Shown here one piece after another: positions 1 through 9,896 of a stretch of DNA of 64,000 nucleotides; position 1 is the stretch's first letter, and every line of letters starts with the position of its first letter. A program made the position numbers and the translations under genes. The notes beneath the pieces are model-generated. The model was given only the letters and a program-made list of their open reading frames with translations, did not search any database and was not told where the DNA came from. Source of the DNA: Allodiplogaster sudhausi (lineage: Eukaryota > Nematoda > Chromadorea > Rhabditida > Diplogasteridae); the NCBI GenBank assembly GCA_945643635.1, contig CALZFC010000030.1:409501-473500 (forward strand), in the 5' to 3' direction.

Positions 1-4
1 AATT

Positions 5-11
5 TGAGTCA
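5..11. other. TGAGTCA palindrome (AP-1/GCN4-type site), one per monomer
   Basis: Bases 5-11 of the monomer read TGAGTCA, the perfect odd-length palindrome bound by AP-1/GCN4-type bZIP dimers. I see it intact in every monomer I followed, including the rearranged ones at 6116 and 6827, so the window carries roughly 376 copies at 170-bp spacing. It lies about 5 bp after the CENP-B-box-like motif of the preceding monomer. Conservation could merely reflect homogenisation of the array; function is not shown. Confidence 0.45.
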
Positions 12-69
12 GGTTCCGCCACAATTCATGTCGATTGGAAAAAGCATGCGCCGACGTTGTGTTGGCAGG

Positions 70-82
70 CCATGGTCATGTC
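70..82. other. Overlapping CATG palindromes CCATGG and GTCATGAC
   Basis: Bases 70-75 read CCATGG. Bases 75-82 read GTCATGAC, a perfect 8-bp palindrome, in monomers with AC at 81-82. In monomers with AA at 81-82 the palindrome shrinks to TCATGA, and in the three monomers with TC it is lost; the coordinates given are those of a TC copy, so only CCATGG is intact in this particular copy. Together with CATG at 27, 100 and 105, and at 45 in class A, each monomer has five or six CATG tetramers. Confidence 0.5.
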
Positions 83-97
83 ATTCGTATTTTATCA

Positions 98-110
98 AGC
101 ATGTCATGCT
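98..110. other. 13-bp dyad AGCATG-T-CATGCT, one per monomer
   Basis: Bases 98-110 form a perfect 6-bp inverted repeat around a single spacer base. The only recurrent substitution I see in it is T to C at base 104 (for example near 612, 1290, 2310, 2480, 4182 and 5540). That is the spacer base, so the dyad is preserved. Short dyads capable of cruciform extrusion have been reported as enriched in centromeric DNA lacking CENP-B boxes; relevance here is inference. Confidence 0.5.
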
Positions 111-153
111 CGTTCTGGCTTTATAATAGTAGTAGGAACCTGGGAAGTATCAC

Positions 154-170
154 AGCCGTATTCTACGAAA
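154..170 (-). other. CENP-B-box-like 17-mer (repeated in nearly every monomer)
   Basis: Read on the minus strand, these 17 bases are TTTCGTAGAATACGGCT. The CENP-B box core is NTTCGNNNNANNCGGGN. The motif has TTCG, the central A and CGG in register and differs only at the last core G, which is C here, so 8 of 9 core bases match. The 17-mer lies in the most conserved part of the monomer and is unchanged in almost all copies; an 11-bp deletion near 22.6 kb removes it from one copy. By simple counting, a match with at most one core mismatch is expected about 0.04 times per 170-bp monomer on both strands. Binding by a CENP-B-like (pogo-derived) protein is inference. Confidence 0.5.
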
Positions 171-679
171 AATTTGAGTCAGGTTCCGCCACAATTCATG
201 TCGATTGGAAAAAGGATGCGCCGACGTTATGTTGGCAGGCCATGGTCATGACATTCGTATTTTATCAAGCATGTCATGCTCGTTCCGGCTTTATAATAGT
301 ATTAGGAACTCGGGAATTATCACAGCCGTATTCTACGAAAATTTGAGTCAGGTTCCGCCACAATTCATGTCGATTGGAAAACGTATGCGCCGACGTTGTG
401 TAGGCAGGCCATGGTCATGAAATTCGTATTTTATCAAGCATGTCATGCTCGTTCTGGCTTTATAATAGTAGTAGGAATCTTTGAAGTATCACAGCCGTAT
501 TCTACGAAAAATTTGAGTCAGGTTCCGCCACAATTCATGTCGATTGGAAAAAGTATGCGCCGACGTTGTGTTGGCAGGCCATGGTCATGACATTCGTATT
601 TTATCAAGCATGCCATGCTCGTTCTGGCTTTATAATAGTAGTAGGAACCTGGGAAGTATCACAGCCGTATTCTACGAAA

Positions 680-2547
680 AATTTGAGTCAGGTTCCGCCA
701 CAATTCATGTCGATTGGAAAAAGCATGCGCCGACGTTGTGCTGGCAGGCCATGGTCATGTCATTCGTATTTTATCAAGCATGTCATGCTCGTTCTGGCTT
801 TATAATAGTAGTAGGAACCTGGGAAGTATCACAGCCGTATTCTACGAAAAATTTGAGTCAGGTTCCGCCACAATTCATGTCGATTGGAAAAAGGATGCGC
901 CGACGTTATGTTGGCAGGCCATGGTCATGACATTCGTATTTTATCAAGCATGTCATGCTCGTTCCGGCTTTATAATAGTATTAGGAACTCGGGAATTATC
1001 ACAGCCGTATTCTACGAAAAATTTGAGTCAGGTTCCGCCACAATTCATGTCGATTGGAAAACGTATGCGCCGACGTTGTGTAGGCAGGCCATGGTCATGA
1101 AATTCGTATTTTATCAAGCATGTCATGCTCGTTCTGGCTTTATAATAGTAGTAGGAATCTTTGAATTATCACAGCCGTATTCTACGAAAAATTTGAGTCA
1201 GGTTCCGCCACAATTCATGTCGTTTGGAAAAAGTATGCGCCGACGTTGTGTTGGCAGGCCATGGTCATGACATTCGTATTTTATCAAGCATGCCATGCTC
1301 GTTCTGGCTTTATAATAGTAGTAGGAACCTGGGAAGTATCACAGCCGTATTCTACGAAAAATTTGAGTCAGGTTCCGCCACAATTCATGTCGATTGGAAA
1401 ACGAATGCGCCGACGTTGTGTACGCAGCCCTTGGTCATGAAATTCGTATTTTATCAAGCATGTCATGCTCGTTCTGGCTTTATAATAGTAGTAGGAACCT
1501 GGGAAGTATCACAGCCGTATTCTACGAAAAATTTGAGTCAGGTTCCGCCACAATTCATGTCGATTGGAAAAAGGATGCGCCGACGTTGTGTTGGCAGGCC
1601 ATGGTCATGACATTCGTATTTTATCAAGCATGTCATGCTCGTTCCGGCTTTATAATAGTATTAGGAACTCGGGAATTATCACAGCCGTATTCTACGAAAA
1701 ATTTGAGTCAGGTTCCGCCACAATTCATGTCGATTGGAAAACGTATGCGCCGACGTTGTGTAGGCAGGCCATGGTCATGAAATTCGTATTTTATCAAGCA
1801 TGTCATGCTCGTTCTGGCTTTATAATAGTAGTAAGAACCTGGGAAGTATCACAGCCGTATTCTACGAAAAATTTGAGTCAGGTTCCGCCACATTCATGTC
1901 GATTGGAAAAAGTATGCGCCGACGTTGTGTTGGCAGGCCATGGTCATGACATTCGTATTTTATCAAGCATGTCATGCTCGTTCCGGCTTTATAATAGTAT
2001 TAGGAACTCGGGAAGTATCACAGCCGTATTCTACGAAAATTTGAGTCAGGTTCCGCCACAATTCATGTCGATTGGAAAACGTATGCGCCGACGTTGTGTA
2101 GGCAGGCCATGGTCATGAAATTCGTATTTTATCAAGCATGTCATGCTCGTTCTGGCTTTATAATAGTAGTAGGAATCTTTGAATTATCACAGCCGTATTC
2201 TACGAAAAATTTGAGTCAGGTTCCGCCACAATTCATGTCGATTGGAAAAAGTATGCGCCGACGTTGTGTTGGCAGGCCATGGTCATGACATTCGTATTTT
2301 ATCAAGCATGCCATGCTCGTTCTGGCTTTATAATAGTAGTAGGAACCTGGGAAGTATCACAGCCGTATTCTACGAAAAATTTGAGTCAGGTTCCGCCACA
2401 ATTCATGTCGATTGGAAAAAGTATGCGCCGACGTTGTGTTGGCAGGCCATGGTCATGACATTCGTATTTTATCAAGCATGCCATGCTCGTTCTGGCTTTA
2501 TAATAGTAGTAGGAACCTGGGAAGTATCACAGCCGTATTCTACGAAA
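680..2547 (+). repeat. 11-monomer higher-order repeat, copy 1 (1868 bp)
   Basis: The order is A B C D E B C D' C D D, where D' is D with the B-type right half. Three rare markers recur at nearly constant distance in the next copy: A to T at base 33 of a D monomer (1223 and 3090, 1867 apart), GTACGCAGCCC (1420 and 3287, 1867 apart), and GTAAG in place of GTAGG (1831 and 3699, 1868 apart). These shared private substitutions show duplication of a multi-monomer block. Confidence 0.8.
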
Positions 2548-4247
2548 AATTTGAGTCAGGTTCCGCCACAATTCATGTCGATTGGAAAAAGCATGCGCCG
2601 ACGTTGTGTGGCAGGCCATGGTCATGTCATTCGTATTTTATCAAGCATGTCATGCTCGTTCTGGCTTTATAATAGTAGTAGGAACCTGGGAAGTATCACA
2701 GCCGTATTCTACGAAAAATTTGAGTCAGGTTCCGCCACAATTCATGTCGATTGGAAAAAGGATGCGCCGACGTTGTGTTGGCAGGCCATGGTCATGACAT
2801 TCGTATTTTATCAAGCATGTCATGCTCGTTCCGGCTTTATAATAGTATTAGGAACTCGGGAAGTATCACAGCCGTATTCTACGAAAAATTTGAGTCAGGT
2901 TCCGCCACAATTCATGTCGATTGGAAAACGTATGCGCCGACGTTGTGTAGGCAGGCCATGGTCATGAAATTCGTATTTTATCAAGCATGTCATGCTCGTT
3001 CTGGCTTTATAATAGTAGTAGGAATCTTTGAATTATCACAGCCGTATTCTACGAAAAATTTGAGTCAGGTTCCGCCACAATTCATGTCGTTTGGAAAAAG
3101 TATGCGCCGACGTTGTGTTGGCAGGCCATGGTCATGACATTCGTATTTTATCAAGCATGTCATGCTCGTTCTGGCTTTATAATAGTAGTAGGAACCTGGG
3201 AAGTATCACAGCCGTATTCTACGAAAAATTTGAGTCAGGTTCCGCCACAATTCATGTCGATTGAAAAACGAATGCGCCGACGTTGTGTACGCAGCCCATG
3301 GTCATGAAATTCGTATTTTATCAAGCATGTCATGCTCGTTCTGGCTTTATAATAGTAGTAAGGAACCTGGGAAGTATCACAGCCGTATTCTACGAAAAAT
3401 TTGAGTCAGGTTCCGCCACAATTCATGTCGATTGGAAAAAGGATGCGCCGACGTTGTGTTGGCAGGCCATGGTCATGACATTCGTATTTTATCAAGCATG
3501 TCATGCTCGTTCCGGCTTTATAATAGTATTAGGAACTCGGGAATTATCACAGCCGTATTCTACGAAAAATTTGAGTCAGGTTCCGCCACAATTCATGTCG
3601 ATTGGAAAACGTATGCGCCGACGTTGTGTAGGCAGGCCATGGTCATGAAATTCGTATTTTATCAAGCATGTCATGCTCGTTCTGGCTTTATAATAGTAGT
3701 AAGAACCTGGGAAGTATCACAGCCGTATTCTACGAAAAATTTGAGTCAGGTTCCGCCACAATTCATGTCGATTGGAAAAAGTATGCGCCGACGTTGTGTT
3801 GGCAGGCCATGGTCATGACATTCGTATTTTATCAAGCATGTCATGCTCGTTCCGGCTTTATAATAGTATTAGGAACTCGGGAATTATCACAGCCGTATTC
3901 TACGAAAAATTTGAGTCAGGTTCCGCCACAATTCATGTCGATTGGAAAACGTATGCGCCGACGTTGTGTAGGCAGGCCATGGTCATGAAATTCGTATTTT
4001 ATCAAGCATGTCATGCTCGTTCTGGCTTTATAATAGTAGTAGGAATCTGGGAATTATCACAGCCGTATTCTACGAAAAATTTGAGTCAGGTTCCGCCACA
4101 ATTCATGTCGATTGGAAAAAGTATGCGCCGACGTTGTGTTGGCAGGCCATGGTCATGACATTCGTATTTTATCAAGCATGCCATGCTCGTTCTGGCTTTA
4201 TAATAGTAGTAGGAACCTGGGAAGTATCACAGCCGTATTCTACGAAA
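2548..4247 (+). repeat. 11-monomer higher-order repeat, copy 2 (10 monomers, one D missing)
   Basis: The order is A B C D E B C D' C D, matching copy 1 monomer by monomer but ending one D monomer earlier. It carries the same base-33, GCAGCCC and GTAAG markers. It also has its own changes: a one-base loss at 2608, TTGAAAAACG at about 3260 and a one-base gain near 3361. The next monomer, at 4248, is again class A. Its boundary variant CGAAACATTT recurs at 6116, 1868 bp further on. Confidence 0.75.
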
Positions 4248-6115
4248 CATTTGAGTCAGGTTCCGCCACAATTCATGTCGATTGGAAAAAGCATGCGCCG
4301 ACGTTGTGTTGGCAGGCCATGGTCATGACATTCGTATTTTATCAAGCATGTCATGCTCGTTCTGGCTTTATAATAGTAGTAGGAACCTGGGAAGTATCAC
4401 AGCCGTATTCTACGAAAAATTTGAGTCAGGTTCCGCCACAATTCATGTCGATTGGAAAAAGGATGCGCCGACGTTGTGTTGGCAGGCCATGGTCATGACA
4501 TTCGTATTTTATCAAGCATGTCATGCTCGTTCCGGCTTTATAATAGTATTAGGAACTCGGGAAGTATCACAGCCGTATTCTACGAAAAATTTGAGTCAGG
4601 TTCCGCCACAATTCATGTCGATTGGAAAACGTATGCGCCGACGTTGTGTAGGCAGGCCATGGTCATGAAATTCGTATTTTATCAAGCATGTCATGCTCGT
4701 TCTGGCTTTATAATAGTAGTAGGAATCTGGGAAGTATCACAGCCGTATTCTACGAAAAATTTGAGTCAGGTTCCGCCACAATTCATGTCGATTGGAAAAA
4801 GTATGCGCCGACGTTGTGTTGGCAGGCCATGGTCATGACATTCGTATTTTATCAAGCATGTCATGCTCGTTCTGGCTTTATAATAGTAGTAGGAACCTGG
4901 GAAGTATCACAGCCGTATTCTACGAAAAATTTGAGTCAGGTTCCGCCACAATTCATGTCGATTGGAAAACGAATGCGCCGACGTTGTGTACGCAGCCCAT
5001 GGTCATGAAATTCGTATTTTATCAAGCATGTCATGCTCGTTCTGGCTTTATAATAGTAGTAGGAACCTGGGAAGTATCACAGCCGTATTCTACGAAAAAT
5101 TTGAGTCAGGTTCCGCCACAATTCATGTCGATTGGAAAACGAATGCGCCGACGTTGTGTACGCAGCCCATGGTCATGAAATTCGTATTTTATCAAGCATG
5201 TCATGCTCGTTCTGGCTTTATAATAGTAGTAGGAATCTGGAAGTATCACAGCCGTATTCTACGAAAAATTTGAGTCAGGTTCCGCCACAATTCATGTCGA
5301 TTGGAAAAAGTATGCGCCGACGTTGTGTTGGCAGGCCATGGTCATGACATTCGTATTTTATCAAGCATGTCATGCTCGTTCCGGCTTTATAATAGTATTA
5401 GGAACTCGGGAAGTATCACAGCCGTATTCTACGAAAAATTTGAGTCAGGTTCCGCCACAATTCATGTCGATTGGAAAAAGCATGCGCCGACGTTGTGTTG
5501 GCAGGCCATGGTCATGACATTCGTATTTTATCAAGCATGCCATGCTCGTTCTGGCTTTATAATAGTAGTAGGAACCTGGGAAGTATCACAGCCGTATTCT
5601 ACGAAAAATTTGAGTCAGGTTCCGCCACAATTCATGTCGATTGGAAAAAGGATGCGCCGACGTTGTGTTGGCAGGCCATGGTCATGACATTCGTATTTTA
5701 TCAAGCATGTCATGCTCGTTCCGGCTTTATAATAGTATTAGGAACTCGGGAAGTATCACAGCCGTATTCTACGAAAATTTGAGTCAGGTTCCGCCACAAT
5801 TCATGTCGATTGGAAAACGTATGCGCCGACGTTGTGTAGGCAGGCCATGGTCATGAAATTCGTATTTTATCAAGCATGTCATGCTCGTTCTGGCTTTATA
5901 ATAGTAGTAGGAATCTGGGAAGTATCACAGCCGTATTCTACGAAAAATTTGAGTCAGGTTCCGCCACAATTCATGTCGATTGGAAAAAGTATGCGCCGAC
6001 GTTGTGTTGGCAGGCCATGGTCATGACATTCGTATTTTATCAAGCATGTCATGCTCGTTCTGGCTTTATAATAGTAGTAGGAACCTGGGAAGTATCACAG
6101 CCGTATTCTACGAAA

Positions 6116-6316
6116 CATTTGAGTCAGGTTCCGCCATTCATGTCACAATTTGAGTCAGGTTCCGCCACAATTCATGTCGATTAGAAAACGAATGCGCCGA
6201 CGTTGTGTACGCAGCCCATGGTCATGACATTCGTATTTTATCAAGCATGTCATGCTCGTTCTGGCTTTATAATAGTAGTAGGAACCTGGGAAGTATCACA
6301 GCCGTATTCTACGAAA
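6116..6316 (+). repeat. Rearranged 201-bp monomer with 31-bp internal duplication
   Basis: GAGTCAGGTTCCGCC occurs at 6121 and again at 6152. The first copy runs through ATTCATGTC and then restarts near the monomer start, giving 31 extra bases. The monomer then continues as an E class copy, with GATTAGAAAACG instead of GATTGGAAAACG and the unusual combination GTACG with AC at 81-82. It looks like a local slippage or template-switch event at the conserved monomer junction. Confidence 0.85.
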
Positions 6317-6826
6317 AATTTGAGTCAGGTTCCGCCACAATTCATGTCGATTGGAAAAAGGATGCGCCGACGTTGTGTTGGCAGGCCATGGTCATGACAT
6401 TCGTATTTTATCAAGCATGTCATGCTCGTTCCGGCTTTATAATAGTATTAGGAACTCGGGAAGTATCACAGCCGTATTCTACGAAAAATTTGAGTCAGGT
6501 TCCGCCACAATTCATGTCGATTGGAAAACGTATGCGCCGACGTTGTGTAGGCAGGCCATGGTCATGAAATTCGTATTTTATCAAGCATGTCATGCTCGTT
6601 CTGGCTTTATAATAGTAGTAGGAATCTGGGAAGTATCACAGCCGTATTCTACGAAAAATTTGAGTCAGGTTCCGCCACAATTCATGTCGATTGGAAAAAG
6701 TATGCGCCGACGTTGTGTTGGCAGGCCATGGTCATGACATTCGTATTTTATCAAGCATGTCATGCTCGTTCTGGCTTTATAATAGTAGTAGGAACCTGGG
6801 AAGTATCACAGCCGTATTCTACGAAA

Positions 6827-7008
6827 AATTTGAGTCAGGTTCCGTCACAAAGTCAGGTACAATTCATGTCGATTGGAAAAAGCATGCGCCGACGTTGTGT
6901 TGGCAGGCCATGGTCATGACATTCGTATTTTATCAAGCATGTCATGCTCGTTCTGGCTTTATAATAGTAGTAGGAACCTGGGAAGTATCACAGCCGTATT
7001 CTACGAAA
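6827..7008 (+). repeat. Rearranged 182-bp class A monomer with 12-bp insertion
   Basis: The usual GGTTCCGCCACAATTC is replaced by GGTTCCGTCAC, then 12 extra bases containing AGTCAGGT, then AATTC. The inserted piece resembles the nearby GAGTCAGGT, so it is probably a short template-switch duplication. The TGAGTCA site at the start of the monomer remains. Confidence 0.8.
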
Positions 7009-9896
7009 AATTTGAGTCAGGTTCCGCCACAATTCATGTCGATTGGAAAAAGGATGCGCCGACGTTGTGTTGGCAGGCCATGGTCATGACATTCGTATTT
7101 TATCAAGCATGTCATGCTCGTTCCGGCTTTATAATAGTATTAGGAACTCGGGAAGTATCACAGCCGTATTCTACGAAAAATTTGAGTCAGGTTCCGCCAC
7201 AATTCATGTCGATTGGAAAACGTATGCGCCGACGTTGTGTAGGCAGGCCATGGTCATGAAATTCGTATTTTATCAAGCATGTCATGCTCGTTCTGGCTTT
7301 ATAATAGTAGTAGGAATCTGGGAAGTATCACAGCCGTATTCTACGAAAAATTTGAGTCAGGTTCCGCCACAATTCATGTCGATTGGAAAAAGTATGCGCC
7401 GACGTTGTGTTGGCAGGCCATGGTCATGACATTCGTATTTTATCAAGCATGTCATGCTCGTTCTGGCTTTATAATAGTAGTAGGAACCTGGGAAGTATCA
7501 CAGCCGTATTCTACGAAAAATTTGAGTCAGGTTCCGCCACAATTCATGTCGATTGGAAAACGAATGCGCCGACGTTGTGTACGCAGCCCATGGTCATGAA
7601 ATTCGTATTTTATCAAGCATGTCATGCTCGTTCTGGCTTTATAATAGTAGTAGGAACCTGGGAAGTATCACAGCCGTATTCTACGAAAAATTTGAGTCAG
7701 GTTCCGCCACAATTCATGTCGATTGGAAAAAGGATGCGCCGACGTTGTGTTGGCAGGCCATGGTCATGACATTCGTATTTTATCAAGCATGTCATGCTCG
7801 TTCCGGCTTTATAATAGTATTAGGAACTCGGGAAGTATCACAGCCGTATTCTACGAAAAATTTGAGTCAGGTTCCGCCACAATTCATGTCGATTGGAAAA
7901 CGTATGCGCCGACGTTGTGTAGGCAGGCCATGGTCATGAAATTCGTATTTTATCAAGCATGTCATGCTCGTTCTGGCTTTATAATAGTAGTAGGAACCTG
8001 GGAAGTATCACAGCCGTATTCTACGAAAAATTTGAGTCAGGTTCCGCCACAATTCATGTCGATTGGAAAAAGTATGCGCCGACGTTGTGTTGGCAGGCCA
8101 TGGTCATGACATTCGTATTTTATCAAGCATGTCATGCTCGTTCCGGCTTTATAATAGTATTAGGAACTCGGGAAGTATCACAGCCGTATTCTACGAAAAA
8201 TTTGAGTCAGGTTCCGCCACAATTCATGTCGATTGGAAAACGTATGCGCCGACGTTGTGTAGGCAGGCCATGGTCATGAAATTCGTATTTTATCAAGCAT
8301 GTCATGCTCGTTCTGGCTTTATAATAGTATTAGGAACTCGGGAAGTATCACAGCCGTATTCTACGAAAAATTTGAGTCAGGTTCCGCCACAATTCATGTC
8401 GATTGGAAAAAGTATGCGCCGACGTTGTGTAGGCAGGCCATGGTCATGAAATTCGTATTTTATCAAGCATGTCATGCTCGTTCTGGCTTTATAATAGTAG
8501 TAGGAACCTGGGAAGTATCACAGCCGTATTCTACGAAAAATTTGAGTCAGGTTCCGCCACAATTCATGTCGATTGGAAAAGTATGCGCCGACGTTGTGTT
8601 GGCAGGCCATGGTCATGACATTCGTATTTTATCAAGCATGTCATGCTCGTTCCGGCTTTATAATAGTAGTAGGAACTCGGGAAGTATCACAGCCGTATTC
8701 TACGAAAAATTTGAGTCAGGTTCCGCCACAATTCATGTCGATTGGAAAACGTATGCGCCGACGTTGTGTAGGCAGGCCATGGTCATGAAATTCGTATTTT
8801 ATCAAGCATGTCATGCTCGTTCTGGCTTTATAATAGTAGTAGGAACTGGGAAGTATCACAGCCGTATTCTACGAAAAATTTGAGTCAGGTTCCGCCACAA
8901 TTCATGTCGATTGGAAAAAGTATGCGCCGACGTTGTGTAGGCAGGCCATGGTCATGAAATTCGTATTTTATCAAGCATGTCATGCTCGTTCTGGCTTTAT
9001 AATAGTAGTAGGAACTCGGGAAGTATCACAGCCGTATTCTACGAAAAATTTGAGTCAGGTTCCGCCACAATTCATGTCGATTGGAAAAATTATGCGCCGA
9101 CGTTGTGTAGGCAGGCCATGGTCATGAAATTCGTATTTTATCAAGCATGTCATGCTCGTTCTGGCTTTATAATAGTATTAGGAACTCGGGAAGTATCACA
9201 GCCGTATTCTACGAAAAATTTGAGTCAGGTTCCGCCACAATTCATGTCGATTGGAAAAAGTATGCGCCGACGTTGTGTAGGCAGGCCATGGTCATGAAAT
9301 TCGTATTTTATCAAGCATGTCATGCTCGTTCTGGCTTTATAATAGTAGTAGGAACCTGGGAAGTATCACAGCCGTATTCTACGAAAAATTTGAGTCAGGT
9401 TCCGCCACAATTCATGTCGATTGGAAAAAGTATGCGCCGACGTTGTGTTGGCAGGCCATGGTCATGACATTCGTATTTTATCAAGCATGTCATGCTCGTT
9501 CCGGCTTTATAATAGTATTAGGAACTCGGGAAGTATCACAGCCGTATTCTACGAAAAATTTGAGTCAGGTTCCGCCACAATTCATGTCGATTGGAAAACG
9601 TATGCGCCGACGTTGTGTAGGCAGGCCATGGTCATGAAATTCGTATTTTATCAAGCATGTCATGCTCGTTCTGGCTTTATAATAGTATTAGGAACTCGGG
9701 AAGTATCACAGCCGTATTCTACGAAAAATTTGAGTCAGGTTCCGCCACAATTCATGTCGATTGGAAAAAGTATGCGCCGACGTTGTGTAGGCAGGCCATG
9801 GTCATGAAATTCGTATTTTATCAAGCATGTCATGCTCGTTCTGGCTTTATAATAGTAGTAGGAACCTGGGAAGTATCACAGCCGTATTCTACGAAA

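Larger units (their letters stand above)
1..170 (+). repeat. Reference satellite monomer (phase used in this annotation)
   Basis: This first copy sets the numbering used elsewhere. It starts with AATTTGAGTCAGG and ends with TTCTACGAAA. Near-invariant stretches are roughly bases 146-170 running into 1-40 of the next copy, 46-61, 83-103 and 117-131. Variable sites are 43 (A/C), 45 (T/C/G/A), 63-64 (TG/AG/AC), 69 (G/C), 81-82 (AC/AA/TC), 104 (T/C), 116 (T/C), 132 (G/T) and 138-142. This copy is class A with the rare TC at 81-82, seen only here and near 760 and 2625. A typical later monomer has 73 G+C in 170 bases and 9 CpGs. The phase is arbitrary; the biological start is unknown. Confidence 0.95.
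1..1359 (+). repeat. Tandem pair of A-B-C-D 4-monomer units
   Basis: Monomers starting at 1, 171, 340 and 510 are classes A, B, C and D, and those starting at 680, 850, 1020 and 1190 repeat the same order. Both A copies have TC at 81-82, both B copies have the otherwise rare GTTAT at 57-61 and GAATTAT, both C copies have GGAATCTTTGAA, and both D copies have C at 104. The units are 679 and 680 bp. This is a recent tandem duplication of a 4-mer. Confidence 0.8.
1..8198 (+). repeat. Left domain: linked A-B-C-D-E monomers with private variants
   Basis: Here allele combinations are almost strictly linked. GTTGG at 61-65 goes with AC or TC at 81-82, and GTAGG or GTACG goes with AA, apart from one E copy near 6207. 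C at 116 goes with T at 132 and CTCGGG at 139-144. Variants largely or wholly restricted to this side include GCAGCCC in E monomers (1427 to about 9960), C at 104, GGAATCT at 135-141 (last at about 10.7 kb) and GAATTAT in place of GAAGTAT. The dominant order is A-B-C-D with E inserted. The right boundary is set at the first monomer with T at 116 plus T at 132 (start 8199). The boundary is a judgement, not a sharp break. Confidence 0.7.

Noticed and set aside
92..98. GATA-type site (TTATCA, minus-strand TGATAA) in each monomer
   Set aside because: A 6-bp match is too likely by chance in 170 bp and has no supporting symmetry or context.
83..100. Plus-strand TTCG at base 84, and CGGG at 141 in some monomers, as alternative CENP-B boxes
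   Set aside because: TTCG at 84 lacks the central A and CGGG in register. The CGGG variant has A but not TTCG upstream (6 of 9 at best). Only the minus-strand motif at 154-170 fits.
123..129. TATAAT/TATA-like sequence at monomer bases 122-127 as a promoter
   Set aside because: There is no TTGACA-like element at bacterial spacing, no initiation context and no gene downstream; it is simply part of every monomer.
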